From Celeribacter naphthalenivorans (GTDB lineage: Bacteria; Pseudomonadota; Alphaproteobacteria; Rhodobacterales; Rhodobacteraceae): a stretch of 64,000 nucleotides of DNA. The stretch spans positions 248,001 through 312,000 of the forward strand of contig NZ_JAIVLK010000001.1 of the NCBI RefSeq assembly GCF_020524585.1, given 5' to 3'. The position numbers were made by a program, and so were the translations under genes. Of this stretch, positions 35,530 to 45,128 are shown piece after piece. The stretch's first letter is position 1. Every line of letters begins with the position of its first letter. The notes beneath the pieces are model-generated. The model ran no database searches and had not been told where the DNA came from. It saw only the letters and a list, made by a program, of their open reading frames with translations.

Positions 35530-35763
35530 TCAGCGCATCCAGTTGCGCGGGGCATCCCAAATCGGGCGCTGGGATTCCTTGAGCGCTTGTTCGCGGGTCA
35601 GGCCGATGTCCTTGAGGATCGCATCGTCAAGGCTTGCCAGTGCGCGGCGCTGTTTCGAGAGAGCGAAGAGGCTGCGCAGGCGTCCGAAGACGGAACGAGA
35701 GGGGCGGTCACAGGCGGCGCCGCGCGCGCCTGCGGAAGTCGGTGCAAAAATCGACGAAGACAT
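35530..35763 (-). CDS. DUF1127 (YjiS-like) small protein
   Basis: 77 aa with the DUF1127 motif RRALASLDDAILKDIGLTRE near the C-terminus and an Arg-rich start (RSVFGRLRSLFALSKQRR). Such proteins are abundant, stress- or phosphate-linked and RNA-associated in alphaproteobacteria (known for some, not shown here). ATG 35763 has AAAGGA 7 bp upstream; the much longer open frame to 36189 overlaps the divergent LysR gene and is rejected. Confidence 0.9.
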   Translation of the reverse strand: MSSSIFAPTSAGARGAACDRPSRSVFGRLRSLFALSKQRRALASLDDAILKDIGLTREQALKESQRPIWDAPRNWMR

Positions 35764-35886
35764 CGGCGTTCCTTTCTGTTTCGTTGTGGGTGCCGTTGGT
35801 GTAATCATTTTTCTTGATGACTTATCGTCCATCCTGGAAGATAAGTGAAATGAATGATTGTTTGAATTTGCATCAAGGATGTTGAT

Positions 35887-36765
35887 GTGGCTAGAAACCT
35901 CGACCTGACCGCCCTGCGCTCTTTCGTCACCGTGGCCGACACCGGCGGGGTGACGCGTGCGGCGGGCGCGCTCAACCTGACGCAATCCGCCGTCTCGATG
36001 CAGCTCAAGCGCCTCGAAGAGAGCCTGGACACACGGCTTTTGGACCGAAGCGCCCGCAAAATCGCCCTGACGGCAGCGGGCGAACAGCTTTTGTCCTACG
36101 CGCGGCGGATGCTGGAGCTGAACGACGAGGTCTATAGCCGTTTGACCGCGACGGAATATGAAGGCGAGATTGTGCTGGGCGTGCCGCATGACATCGTCTA
36201 CCCGTCGATCCCGCTGGTGCTACAACATTTCCATGCCGATTATCCGCGTATGCGGGTGAATCTGTTGTCGTCCTTCACCGTGCAGCTCAAGGAGAAATTC
36301 GCGCGCGGTGAATGCGATGTGATCCTGACCACCGAGGACGATCTGGATGCAGGTGGCGAGACGCTGGTCGAGCTGCCGCTCGTGTGGATCGGAGCACCCA
36401 ATGGCGTGGCCTGGCGTCAACGCCCGCTACGGCTAGCCTTTGAGCATCGCTGCATCTTTCGCAAAGGTGTTCAGGAGGCGCTGGATAAGGCAGGCATCCC
36501 TTGGGAAGTTTCCATCGAAAGCGACCAGACCCGCACCATCGAGGCCTCTGTCTCCGCCGATCTGGCGGTGCATGTGATGCTCGAAGACACGGCGCCGCCC
36601 TATTCGCAGCCGATCCAACACGGCGGCGCCCTGCCGGAACTCGCTTCGAAAAAGATCAACCTCTATTGCTCGGACATGATGACTGGGGAGGCGGCGGAGC
36701 GTCTGCGTGAGTTGCTACGTCAATCCTATCGGAGCCACAGGGGGTCACGTTTGGCGGCGCAGTAG
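35887..36765 (+). CDS. LysR-type transcriptional regulator
   Basis: 292 aa. The N-terminal winged helix is clear (NLDLTALRSFVTVADTGGVT, LNLTQSAVSMQLKRLEESL, LLDRSARKIALTAAGEQLL), followed by a periplasmic-binding-like effector domain. The start is GTG at 35887; there is no in-frame ATG nearby. It is divergent from the DUF1127 gene across 123 bp, so that gene and its own promoter are the natural first candidates for its operator. Effector unknown. Confidence 0.93.
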   Translation: MARNLDLTALRSFVTVADTGGVTRAAGALNLTQSAVSMQLKRLEESLDTRLLDRSARKIALTAAGEQLLSYARRMLELNDEVYSRLTATEYEGEIVLGVPHDIVYPSIPLVLQHFHADYPRMRVNLLSSFTVQLKEKFARGECDVILTTEDDLDAGGETLVELPLVWIGAPNGVAWRQRPLRLAFEHRCIFRKGVQEALDKAGIPWEVSIESDQTRTIEASVSADLAVHVMLEDTAPPYSQPIQHGGALPELASKKINLYCSDMMTGEAAERLRELLRQSYRSHRGSRLAAQ

Positions 36766-36930
36766 GGGCTGAGTGAGGGCGGAGAGGGCCCGCATAGAGG
36801 GCGTTGGCCATAAGGGTGTGTTGGGCCGTGGGTCTGCACGGAAACATCTGAACGATGTGCTATTTTCCAAATCCGAAAAGGATGAGATCGTTGTGCGAGG
36901 ATTGCCTCTTTGATCGCACCACGTCGGCAC

Positions 36931-37932
36931 TTAAGGCTCCAGCACCACTTTCCCCGTCGCCTTCCGCGAGCGCAAAAGCTCCAGCCCCTCGTCGAACCGC
37001 TCCAAAGGCAGGTGATGCGAGATATGCGGTTTGATCCGGCCCTCGGCGGCCCAGTTGAACAACTGCTTGAGGGACGCGCGCAGAGGCGCGGGGTTAAAGC
37101 CGAGGTAGCTGCCCCAATAAAACCCGATGGCGGTGATGTTTTTCACCAGCATGTGGTTGGGCTTCATCTTTGGCAGATCGCCGCCGGCAAAGCCGATCAA
37201 AAGGATGCGCCCGTCGGGGTTGGTCGCGCGAAAGCAGGCCTCGTACAAAGGTTCGCCTACGGCCTCATAAACCACATCCGCGCCGCCAAGAGCCTTGATC
37301 TGTTCGCGGATGTCCGGCGCGCTGGCGTCGATCAGATGATCGGCACCGGCAGCCTTGGCGATGGCCAGTTTTTCGGCGCCGCGCGCAATCGCGATCACTT
37401 CGGCGCCCATCAGCTTGCCGATTTCCACGGCCGTGAGACCCACGCCACCGGCCGCGCCCGTCACAACCAGACGTTCGCCCGGTTGCAGTCGGGCTTTGTA
37501 TTCCAAAGCCATATGCGAGGTGCCATAAGCGATCTGAAGGGCTGCGGCGTCGGCATAGCCCAAAACCTCAGGGATCGGAAGGCAGCGGTCGGCGGGGAAA
37601 TTGCCTGCATCGGCCAGACCGCCCTGACCGGCATAGACCGCCACGCGCTGCCCAAGAGTAAGCCCCGTGACATCCGCCCCCAAAGCGGTGACGTCGCCCG
37701 CCAGTTCCAGCCCCAATGTGAAAGGCGGCTCCGGCGTGTCCTGATATTTGCCCGTGCACATCAGCGTGTCCGCGAAGTTGAGCGCGCTGGCGCGGATCGC
37801 GACGCGAACCTCCTGCGGTCCGGGCGGTGGCAGAACGATGTGCTCAAGGGCAGGGGCGCGATCAAACCCAGCGACGCGGCAGGCGCGGATGGTGGGAGAA
37901 GGCGGTGCGTCGGCGATAGGTGTCTTGCTCAT
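36931..37932 (-). CDS. NADPH:quinone oxidoreductase family (zinc-free MDR) protein
   Basis: 333-aa medium-chain dehydrogenase/reductase of the quinone oxidoreductase (QOR) branch. It has the substrate region SALNFADTLMCTGKYQ, the NADP-binding motif VVTGAAGGVGLTAVEIGKL, the domain linker PEVLGYADAAALQIAYGTSH, and no structural or catalytic zinc cysteines. The start is ATG 37932; the frame continues upstream to 38016 without a ribosome site. It is convergent with the LysR gene across 165 bp. Confidence 0.92.
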   Translation of the reverse strand: MSKTPIADAPPSPTIRACRVAGFDRAPALEHIVLPPPGPQEVRVAIRASALNFADTLMCTGKYQDTPEPPFTLGLELAGDVTALGADVTGLTLGQRVAVYAGQGGLADAGNFPADRCLPIPEVLGYADAAALQIAYGTSHMALEYKARLQPGERLVVTGAAGGVGLTAVEIGKLMGAEVIAIARGAEKLAIAKAAGADHLIDASAPDIREQIKALGGADVVYEAVGEPLYEACFRATNPDGRILLIGFAGGDLPKMKPNHMLVKNITAIGFYWGSYLGFNPAPLRASLKQLFNWAAEGRIKPHISHHLPLERFDEGLELLRSRKATGKVVLEP

Positions 37933-38330
37933 GGTAAGGTTTTGGCGACTTGCGGGCGCTCTGTCCATGTGAAATCCCATGTGCGGCGCGTGATCGCGGC
38001 AAAATCGACGTCTCAAAGCGAGTCGTTTCGAGGCCTCGAAAGAGATGAAAACTGTCTTTTAGTATGTGTGGTAAGGTGTATACAATTCGCAAAATGCAAA
38101 AAGTGATCAAAAAACACGCGTGGGTTTAGCGCTTATATTGATGCCAAATGGCAGTGCTCACCATATTATTACGAATTAAGGCTCTGTTTACACGATGAAA
38201 TACAATGTCTTATCGGCATTTTGTCAAATCCTATCGAAAAAGACAGGTTGAGAGATCAAGCCGAGAGATAGAAATGTGCTATACACGCATAGGTTATTGC
38301 GCGCAGAACGATTACGAAGGAGCGGTCAGA
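37933..38330. other. Divergent intergenic region (398 bp)
   Basis: This region separates the QOR gene (minus) from the XRE regulator (plus). It is more AT-rich than its surroundings, with several A/T tracts around 38090-38200, and must contain both promoters. I find no convincing small gene or named operator in it. Confidence 0.5.
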
Positions 38331-38714
38331 ATGAAACACCCCGTGGACGTCCACGTTGGCAAGCGGATCCGCCATCGCCGTTGGATGGTTGGCATGACAC
38401 AACAGCAGCTTGCTGAGAAAGTCGGGATCAAATTCCAACAGATCCAGAAATACGAAACGGGGATGAACCGGGTGTCTGCGTCTCGCCTTTGGGATATCGC
38501 TGAAGCACTGGCTGTGCCGGTCGCCTTCTTCTTCGAAGGTATGGAAACGCCGATGCCGTCTCAGGTTGTGGCAGAGTCGAATGAGGCCAACGTGCCCGCC
38601 GACATCCTCGCCGACAAGGAAGCCCTCGAACTCGTGCGCTCCTACTACGCGATCCCTGAAAATCAGCGTCGCCGCCTGTTTGAACTGGCGCGTGTTCTCT
38701 CCGACGTGGCCTGA
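38331..38714 (+). CDS. XRE-family helix-turn-helix regulator
   Basis: 127 aa. The HTH spans roughly residues 8-62 (VGKRIRHRRWMVGMTQQQLA, EKVGIKFQQIQKYETGMNRV, SASRLWDIAEAL). A C-terminal tail with a helical motif (DKEALELVRSYYAIPENQRR) probably mediates dimerisation. This form is common and highly conserved in Rhodobacteraceae; its target is not evident. ATG 38331 has AAGGAGCGG 6-8 bp upstream, whereas the longer frame from 38205 runs through the promoter region. Confidence 0.92.
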   Translation: MKHPVDVHVGKRIRHRRWMVGMTQQQLAEKVGIKFQQIQKYETGMNRVSASRLWDIAEALAVPVAFFFEGMETPMPSQVVAESNEANVPADILADKEALELVRSYYAIPENQRRRLFELARVLSDVA

Positions 38715-38759
38715 GGTCAAATCGGCCGAACGCCTGGTCCAGGTTGCGCCTGACGATAT

Positions 38760-38793
38760 ACGACCCCCGCGTTTCGACGTCGGGGTCGTTTCT
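38760..38793 (+). terminator. Terminator after the XRE regulator
   Basis: An 8-bp stem ACGACCCC / GGGGTCGT (38760-38767 with 38782-38789) followed by TTTC. Confidence 0.65.
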
Positions 38794-38941
38794 TTGTGGG
38801 CGCGTGCTTTTTGAGCACTGCCGATCTTGCAGGGCGATGTGGTCCGCGCAGGCCGGCCCCGTTCTTGATCTGTCCTTGACCTGTCCTTGACCCGCACCTC
38901 CGGACGCGCTACCCGCGAAGGCACAGCCCACAGGAGTTCCC

Positions 38942-39751
38942 ATGTCCACGACCGGCCTTTCCCCGCAAGACCACGCCTCGATCATCGCCACCGCCGAGGC
39001 CGCCGCAGAGGCCGCGCGCGAGATCACCCTGCGGTATTTTCGCGGCACGGCGCTCGACACCACGTCCAAACTTGATGCGGGTTTCGATCCGGTGACGGTG
39101 GCGGATCGCGGATCGGAACAGGCGATGCGGGCGGTGATCGAAAAGATGCGGCCCGAGGATGCCATCTTAGGCGAAGAATTCCCGATGAAACCCGGCACAT
39201 CCGGTCTCACCTGGGTGCTCGACCCCATCGATGGCACGCGCGGGTTTATCTCCGGCACGCCGACCTGGGGCGTGCTGATCGCGGTGCGGGACGCGGACAG
39301 CGTGCTCTACGGTGTGATCGACCAGCCTTACATTGGCGAACGCTTCGTGGGCGGGCTGGGCACGGCCACTCTCACCGGGCCGCATGGCACCCGCGATCTG
39401 GGCGTGCGTCAGGGCGTTTCTCTGGAAGACTCAGTGATCTTTTCGACCTTCCCCGAAGTGGGCAGCGAGACCGAAGGCCAAGCCTTCCAAGACCTCGCCG
39501 CGCGCTGCAAACTCACCCGCTATGGCATGGATTGCTACGCCTATGCGCTTTTGGCCGCCGGTCAGATCGATCTCGTGGTCGAGGCCGGGTTGCAGAGCTA
39601 CGACATCCTCGCCCCCATCGCGGTGATCGAGGCGGCGGGTGGCATTGTCACCGATTGGCAGGGCGGGCCTGTTTTGGACGGTGGGCGTGTTTTGGCGGCG
39701 GCCAGCAAAGAGTTGCATCAGGCGGCTTTGGCGGTACTCTCGGGGTATTGA
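38942..39751 (+). CDS. hisN: Inositol-monophosphatase-family phosphatase, probable histidinol-phosphatase HisN
   Basis: 269 aa. IMPase metal motifs are all present: the Glu pair in ILGEEFP, WVLDPIDGTRGFISG (Asp-Pro-Ile-Asp-Gly-Thr), and the C-terminal QSYDILAPIAVIEAAGG. FISGTPTWGVLIA and DCYAYALLAAGQIDLV fit the actinobacterial/alphaproteobacterial HisN-type histidinol phosphatase rather than plain inositol phosphatase, so I favour histidine biosynthesis. No other his gene is nearby. ATG 38942 follows AGGAG at 38932. Confidence 0.85.
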   Translation: MSTTGLSPQDHASIIATAEAAAEAAREITLRYFRGTALDTTSKLDAGFDPVTVADRGSEQAMRAVIEKMRPEDAILGEEFPMKPGTSGLTWVLDPIDGTRGFISGTPTWGVLIAVRDADSVLYGVIDQPYIGERFVGGLGTATLTGPHGTRDLGVRQGVSLEDSVIFSTFPEVGSETEGQAFQDLAARCKLTRYGMDCYAYALLAAGQIDLVVEAGLQSYDILAPIAVIEAAGGIVTDWQGGPVLDGGRVLAAASKELHQAALAVLSGY

Positions 39752-39773
39752 CGCCGCCTTCGGAGGTAAGCCC

Positions 39774-41132
39774 ATGCACCGTTGTTTCCTGATCCGCAAT
39801 GCCGATGTCATCCTGACGATGGATGACACGGCGAAAAAGGGGGAATGGCAGGAGATCAAAGGCGGTGACATTCTGGTCCGCGACGGGGTGATCGAAGCGG
39901 TCGGCAAGGGGCTTTACGACGACGACGCACAGATCATCGACGCCGAGGGCTGTCTCGTCACGCCGGGCCTCGTCAACACCCATCACCACCTCTATCAAAC
40001 GCTGACCCGCGCCGTGCCCGAGGCGCAGGATGCGCTCTTGTTCGGCTGGCTCAAAACGCTCTATCCGATCTGGTCGAAATTCGGCCCCGAACATATGCGT
40101 GTTTCCGCGATGGTGGGACTTGCGGAGCTGGCGCTGTCGGGCTGTTCGACCACTTCGGACCACCTCTATCTCTACCCCAACGGCGCGCGGCTCGATGACA
40201 CGATCGAGGCGGCGCAGGCCATCGGGATGCGGCTTCACGCGACGCGTGGGTCCATGTCCATCGGCGAAAGCGCGGGCGGTCTGCCGCCGGACAGTCTGGT
40301 CGAACGCGAAGCGGATATTTTGAGCGATTGCATCCGGGTGATCGACACCTTCCACGACCCGAACCCCGGCGCGATGATCCGTGTGGGCGTTGCGCCCTGT
40401 TCGCCCTTTTCCGTCTCGCGTGAGTTGATGCGCGACAGCGCCATTCTGGCCCGCGACAAGGGCGTGATGATGCACACCCATCTGGCCGAGAACGATGAAG
40501 ACATCTCCTATTCCCTCGACAAATTCGGCATGCGGCCGGGGCAATATGCCGAGGAGCTGGGCTGGGTGGGCCCCGATGTCTGGCATGCCCATTGTGTGAA
40601 ACTCGACGTGTCGGAAGTGGAGTTGTTCGCCAAGACAGGCACCGGCGTGGCGCATTGCCCCTGTTCGAACTGTCGTCTTGGATCGGGTGTGGCGCCGGTG
40701 CGCGGCATGCGAGATGCGGGGGTGAAAGTTGGGCTTGGCGTCGATGGCTCGGCCTCGAACGACAGCGGCAATCTGATCCTCGAGGCCCGCACCGCGATGC
40801 TGTTGCAACGCGTGACTTATGGCGCCGACAAGATGAGCCCGCGTGAGATGCTTTGGATCGCGACACGCGGCGGGGCGGAGGTGCTGGGCCGCCATGACAT
40901 CGGCATTTTGGCGCCCGGCAAACGCGCGGACATCGCCGTATGGGACATGGCGGATGTCGAAGCCGCCGGAAGCTGGGATCCGGCGGCCTTGTTGCTGGCG
41001 GGGCCGATGATGGTGAAAGACCTGTTTGTCGAGGGCCGTCATGTTGTGGCCGACAGCTGGGTGACGACGATGGATGTGCCGTCGGTGGTGCGGCATCAAA
41101 CGCGTTTGGCGCAGGGGCTTATGGACGGCTGA
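39774..41132 (+). CDS. 8-oxoguanine deaminase-like amidohydrolase
   Basis: 452-aa cytosine-deaminase-like amidohydrolase. Metal ligands: HxH in GLVNTHHHLYQTLTRA, His in MHTHLAENDED and in WHAHCVKL, and Asp in GLGVDGSASND. The DALLFGWLKTLYPIW stretch is typical of the group annotated 8-oxoguanine deaminase, close to hydroxyatrazine/chlorohydrolase enzymes, so substrate is an inference. GGAGGT lies 6 bp before ATG 39774. It is co-directional with the hisN-like gene (22 bp) and is one of two purine-type deaminases in this neighbourhood. Confidence 0.85.
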   Translation: MHRCFLIRNADVILTMDDTAKKGEWQEIKGGDILVRDGVIEAVGKGLYDDDAQIIDAEGCLVTPGLVNTHHHLYQTLTRAVPEAQDALLFGWLKTLYPIWSKFGPEHMRVSAMVGLAELALSGCSTTSDHLYLYPNGARLDDTIEAAQAIGMRLHATRGSMSIGESAGGLPPDSLVEREADILSDCIRVIDTFHDPNPGAMIRVGVAPCSPFSVSRELMRDSAILARDKGVMMHTHLAENDEDISYSLDKFGMRPGQYAEELGWVGPDVWHAHCVKLDVSEVELFAKTGTGVAHCPCSNCRLGSGVAPVRGMRDAGVKVGLGVDGSASNDSGNLILEARTAMLLQRVTYGADKMSPREMLWIATRGGAEVLGRHDIGILAPGKRADIAVWDMADVEAAGSWDPAALLLAGPMMVKDLFVEGRHVVADSWVTTMDVPSVVRHQTRLAQGLMDG

Positions 41133-41175
41133 GCGCATTCCGAATTGAAGGAAACTGCAATCGAGTGGGGAAAAT

Positions 41176-41673
41176 ATGAAGACGACATTTTGGGCAATTA
41201 TGCCGATGATCTTGCTGGCGGCCTGTGGCCCGGAAACCGGCGCAGGTTTTGGCGAGCTGACACCCGTCACTACGGCGGCCACTGCGGCGCCTTCCGCCAT
41301 GGAGGAAGAGGCGCAGATCATGGCGATGATCAACGCCGAACGGTCGAAACGGGGGCTGGTCGCACTGAGCTATAATGCGCAACTGGCAAAGGCTGCGGAG
41401 CGGCATGCCAATGACATGGCGGCAAAGAATTACTTTTCACACACCAGCAAAAATGGCGCCCAAGTCGGCGATCGCGTGCGCGCGGTAGGCTATTGCTACG
41501 GCTACCTGTCGGAAAATATCTCCGGCGGCTACCCGACCGCGCAACAGGCGGTTCTGGGCTGGATGAAATCCGACGGACATCGCAAAAACATTCTGTCTTC
41601 GCAGGTCAATGAGATCGGCATCGGCACTGGCGCTGGCGGTATGCGTGTGGCGGTCTTTGCACGCGGCTGCTGA
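41176..41673 (+). CDS. CAP-domain lipoprotein
   Basis: 165 aa. A lipobox (MPMILLAACG) directs it to the envelope. The CAP (SCP/PR1) domain has the His pair in AAERHANDMAAKNYFSHTS, then LSENISGG and GWMKSDGHRKNILSSQ with the second His, and the C-terminal VAVFARGC. Bacterial CAP proteins are mostly of unknown function; some are calcium-dependent or peptidase-like. It has a paralogue immediately downstream. Confidence 0.9.
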   Translation: MKTTFWAIMPMILLAACGPETGAGFGELTPVTTAATAAPSAMEEEAQIMAMINAERSKRGLVALSYNAQLAKAAERHANDMAAKNYFSHTSKNGAQVGDRVRAVGYCYGYLSENISGGYPTAQQAVLGWMKSDGHRKNILSSQVNEIGIGTGAGGMRVAVFARGC

Positions 41674-41784
41674 AGATCGTTAAAATCCGCCGGGAGTGTC
41701 ACATGACCGGGCGGGATCTGCCGTGATCTCGCCCGAAAATCGTCCATTTGACGGCGCAAAACAGGGCAACCACAGGAGGCCCTT

Positions 41785-42282
41785 ATGACAATTTTGCGCG
41801 CACTTATGATGACGCTGGTGGTTGGGATCGGCGCAGGCGCGGCCCAGGCCGCCGATGTGCGCCCCTTGCCGAAAGCGACGATTTCGGTGGCGGTGAGCAA
41901 TCCACAGACGACAACACAGGATTTGCTGACCGCGATGAATGCAGAGCGGCGCGCGAAAGGCCTGCGCAAGTTGCGGCTTGATCCGGCGCTGTCAAAGGCG
42001 GCTCAGGCCCATGTTAACGACATGATGCGACGCCAGTATTTCGCGCATATCTCGCCCGAAGGCGCCCGCCCGATCCACCGCGCGGCGAAACAGGGCTACA
42101 AAGGTTGCCTTGTGGCCGAAAACCTGTCCTGCAGCTGGAAATCCGTCGAACTCGCCATGGCGGGCTGGATGAAATCCGACGGCCACAGCGCCAATCTTTT
42201 GAACCGCGAGATGCGGGACGTGGGCATCGGCATCGGGCCAAACAATTTGTTTGTGGCGGTCTTTGCCAAGCCCTGTCGGTGA
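41785..42282 (+). CDS. CAP-domain secreted protein, paralogue of the preceding gene
   Basis: 165 aa with a cleavable signal peptide (LRALMMTLVVGIGAGAAQA, cut before ADVR) in place of the lipobox. The CAP domain again shows AAQAHVNDMMRRQYFAHISP, AENLSCSW, GWMKSDGHSANLLNREMRDV and VAVFAKPC. The two CAP proteins are equal in length, with 20-plus shared motif residues, so this is a tandem duplication with a changed export mode: one lipid-anchored, one free. Confidence 0.9.
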   Translation: MTILRALMMTLVVGIGAGAAQAADVRPLPKATISVAVSNPQTTTQDLLTAMNAERRAKGLRKLRLDPALSKAAQAHVNDMMRRQYFAHISPEGARPIHRAAKQGYKGCLVAENLSCSWKSVELAMAGWMKSDGHSANLLNREMRDVGIGIGPNNLFVAVFAKPCR

Positions 42283-42306
42283 AAGCTGCGGTGAGGCCGC
42301 GGCGGT

Positions 42307-43602
42307 TTAAACCGCAGCCCGTTCGCCCATGACATAGCTCGCAATCACCGCGCGGTCGTCGCCCATCATGATGGTCGGGAAGATCTCTTCCCAGATCGTA
42401 TTGGCGGTGATGGCGCGTTGGGCAATCGCGGGGGTGGATGCGAGGTCGATCACCGCGAAATCTGCCTCCATGCCGGGCGCGATGGCGCCGATCTTGTCCT
42501 CCATCCGAAGGGCCTCCGCCGAGCCGCGCGTGGCGAGCCACAAAAGCTGCGCCGGGTGGAGCGCGTTGTGGCGGAGCTGGCCGATCTCGTAGGCGGCCGC
42601 CATGGTGCGCAGCATCGAAAATGACGAGCCGCCGCCGGTGTCGGTCGCGAGACCCACGCGCAGCCCGTCGGCCTTGCGCGCGCCCGTGTCGAAAAGACCG
42701 GAGCCGATGAAGGTGTTCGACGTCGGGCAGTGGATGAGCGAGCAATCCATCGCCCGAAGATGCGCGATCTCGCGCGGCTCAAGGTGAATGGAGTGACCGA
42801 ACAAGGCGCCCTCACGCACCAGCCCGAATTGCTCATAGGTGTCGAGATAATCGCGCGCCTCGGGGTAGAGGCCTTTGACCCAGTCTATCTCGTCGGTCTG
42901 CTCGGAGAGATGCGTCTGCATCAGGCAGCTCGGGTGTTCGTCCCAAAGTCGTCCCAAAGCATAGAGTTGCTCCGGCGTCGAGGTCGGCGAGAAGCGCGGC
43001 GTGATCGCATAGGTGGCGCGGCCCTTGTTGTGCCAACGCTCGATCAGGGCCTTGCTGTCGTCATAGGCGGATTGCGGCGTGTCGCGCAGGAACTCAGGCG
43101 TCGTTTCCCAGCGGTCCATACAGGTCTTGCCGGCAACGATCCGCATGTTGCGGCGCGCGGCGGCCTCAAAGAGCGCATCGACCGAGCCGGGGTGCACAGT
43201 GCAGAATGACGTTACCGTCGTGGTGCCATTCGCCAGCAAGAGATCGAGATAGCGCCCGGCGATATCGTCGGCATAGCCGCGATCCGCGAATTTCGCCTCC
43301 TCGGGGAAGGTGTAGGTGTTGAGCCAATCGATCAGCCGCTTGCCCCAACTCGCGATCATCGCGGTCTGCGGGTAATGGGCGTGCGCGTCGATAAAACCCG
43401 GCACGATGAGCGCGGGGCCATGGTCGAATACCTCGGCGTCCGGGTGTTTCGCCCGCATGTGATCGCGCCCGCCCAGAGAGATCACCTTGCCGTCCCGGAC
43501 CAGAATCGCGGCGTCGGATAGGACCTGAACGGCCTCCTCGGCGGGGATGTCGAAAGGGTCACCGTGATAGGTGACGACCTGTCCTGCAATCAGCTTGTCC
43601 AT
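42307..43602 (-). CDS. guaD: Guanine deaminase
   Basis: 431-aa amidohydrolase converting guanine to xanthine. Zinc ligands: HAHYPQTAMIASWG (HxH), QTHLSEQTDEIDW, HSIHLEPREI and ATDTGGGSSFSML (Asp). CPTSNTFIGSGLFD is the guanine deaminase signature. ATG 43602 with an AGGA site 5 bp upstream is used; the frame is open to 43653 without support. It is convergent with the CAP genes; together with the 8-oxoguanine-type deaminase it forms a purine salvage/detoxification pair. Confidence 0.94.
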   Translation of the reverse strand: MDKLIAGQVVTYHGDPFDIPAEEAVQVLSDAAILVRDGKVISLGGRDHMRAKHPDAEVFDHGPALIVPGFIDAHAHYPQTAMIASWGKRLIDWLNTYTFPEEAKFADRGYADDIAGRYLDLLLANGTTTVTSFCTVHPGSVDALFEAAARRNMRIVAGKTCMDRWETTPEFLRDTPQSAYDDSKALIERWHNKGRATYAITPRFSPTSTPEQLYALGRLWDEHPSCLMQTHLSEQTDEIDWVKGLYPEARDYLDTYEQFGLVREGALFGHSIHLEPREIAHLRAMDCSLIHCPTSNTFIGSGLFDTGARKADGLRVGLATDTGGGSSFSMLRTMAAAYEIGQLRHNALHPAQLLWLATRGSAEALRMEDKIGAIAPGMEADFAVIDLASTPAIAQRAITANTIWEEIFPTIMMGDDRAVIASYVMGERAAV

Positions 43603-43739
43603 CGGGGTCCTTTTTGGCAAACGCGCTCTTAAGTCTATGGGCAGATTAGGCACTGGATTGGGGAAGGTAAATCAATCTTGCCCCTGTTTCTCGCGGGAAA
43701 CCTGTCTTATGGTCGCCACGAAACACGAATGGGCAAGCG

Positions 43740-45128
43740 ATGGTCGAAGAAGAAACGCAGATCGAGGATGAGGCCGAACACGAAGATGGCTACGCGTTGA
43801 GTGCGAAAGTGCTCAGCGCCATTCTCTATGCGGTCGACACCGGCGATCGGGCCAAGCTCATCGAGCTGATGGAGCCGCTGCATGCGGCCGACATCGCCGA
43901 CTTGCTCGAACAGGTGAATGCCTTTGACCGGCGTCGACTGATTCTGCTCTATGGCGCGGAATTCGATGGCGAAATCCTCTCGGAACTGGACGAGGGCATC
44001 CGCGACGAGGTGATCCACGTTCTGCGCCCTGACGTTCTGGCCGAAGCGGTCCGGGACATGGAATCGGACGACGTGGTCGATCTGGTCGAGGATCTTGACG
44101 AAGAGGCGCAGGAGGCGATCCTTGCGACGCTCGAAGACGCGGATCGTGTTGCGGTTCAGCAGTCGCTGTCCTACCCGGAATATTCCGCCGGTCGTCTGAT
44201 GCAGCGCGAAGTCGTGATGGCGCCGGAGCATTGGAGTGTCGGTCAGGCTATTGATTTTATGCGAAAATCCGAAAGCCTGCCGGAGGATTTCTATCACGTC
44301 GTGCTGATCGATCCGAAAATGCACGCGGTGGGGCACGTCACGCTTGGCAAAATCCTTGGCGCGCCACGGGCACAGCCTTTGACGGAACTGTTGGAACCGG
44401 GCTTTCGCACCTTCCGCGTCGATGAGAGCGAAACCGACGTCGCCTATGCGTTCAACCAATATCACATGATCGCTGCCCCGGTGGTGGACGCGGACGACCG
44501 TGTCGTCGGCGTCATCACCATCGACGACGCGATGAACGTTTTGGACGAAGAACACGAAGAAGACATCATGCGCCTCGCCGGTGTGGGCGAGGGCTCGCTG
44601 GCCGACCGCGTCTCCGATACGGTCAAACAGCGCATTCCCTGGCTTGCGGTGAACCTCGTGACGGCGATCCTCGCCTCCTTGGTGATCGCGCAATTTGAAG
44701 ACACGATTTCGCAATTTGTGGCGCTGGCCGTGTTGATGCCGATTGTCGCCTCCATGGGCGGCAATGCGGGCACACAGGCGCTGACGGTCGCGGTGCGCGC
44801 CATCGCCACGCGTGACCTCACCGGCGCCAACGTCTGGCGGGTCATTCGACGCGAGGTTCTTGTGGGGCTTGCCAATGGCATCGTCTTTGCCGTGATCATG
44901 GGGGTGGTCGGCATTCTCTGGTTCGGGTCTCCTGCGCTGGGCGCAGTGATCGGCGCGGCCATGGTGATCAATCTGGTGATCGCGGGGCTTGCGGGCATCG
45001 GCATCCCGGTCGTTTTGGAACGTCTGGGCGTCGACCCGGCACTGGCCTCGGGCGCTTTCGTGACCACGGTGACGGATGTCGTTGGCTTCTTTGCCTTCTT
45101 GGGGCTGGCGGGGATGGTGCTTCTGTGA
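43740..45128 (+). CDS. mgtE: Magnesium transporter MgtE
   Basis: 462 aa. Acidic N-terminus, then the MgtE_N helical domain (about residues 35-135, LLEQVNAFDRRRLILLYG, DLVEDLDEEAQEAILATL), two CBS domains (about 140-265) that sense cytosolic Mg2+, and five TM helices (about 300-460) ending LGLAGMVLL. Typical channel segments MPIVASMGGNAGTQALTVAV and VNLVTAILASLVIAQFEDT are present. Its stop overlaps the GTG start of the next gene. Confidence 0.96.
   Translation: MVEEETQIEDEAEHEDGYALSAKVLSAILYAVDTGDRAKLIELMEPLHAADIADLLEQVNAFDRRRLILLYGAEFDGEILSELDEGIRDEVIHVLRPDVLAEAVRDMESDDVVDLVEDLDEEAQEAILATLEDADRVAVQQSLSYPEYSAGRLMQREVVMAPEHWSVGQAIDFMRKSESLPEDFYHVVLIDPKMHAVGHVTLGKILGAPRAQPLTELLEPGFRTFRVDESETDVAYAFNQYHMIAAPVVDADDRVVGVITIDDAMNVLDEEHEEDIMRLAGVGEGSLADRVSDTVKQRIPWLAVNLVTAILASLVIAQFEDTISQFVALAVLMPIVASMGGNAGTQALTVAVRAIATRDLTGANVWRVIRREVLVGLANGIVFAVIMGVVGILWFGSPALGAVIGAAMVINLVIAGLAGIGIPVVLERLGVDPALASGAFVTTVTDVVGFFAFLGLAGMVLL

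Noticed and set aside
42283-42320. Terminator hairpin between CAP2 and guaD genes
   Set aside because: A GC stem (CTGCGG/CCGCAG) exists but lacks a T-tract in either direction.
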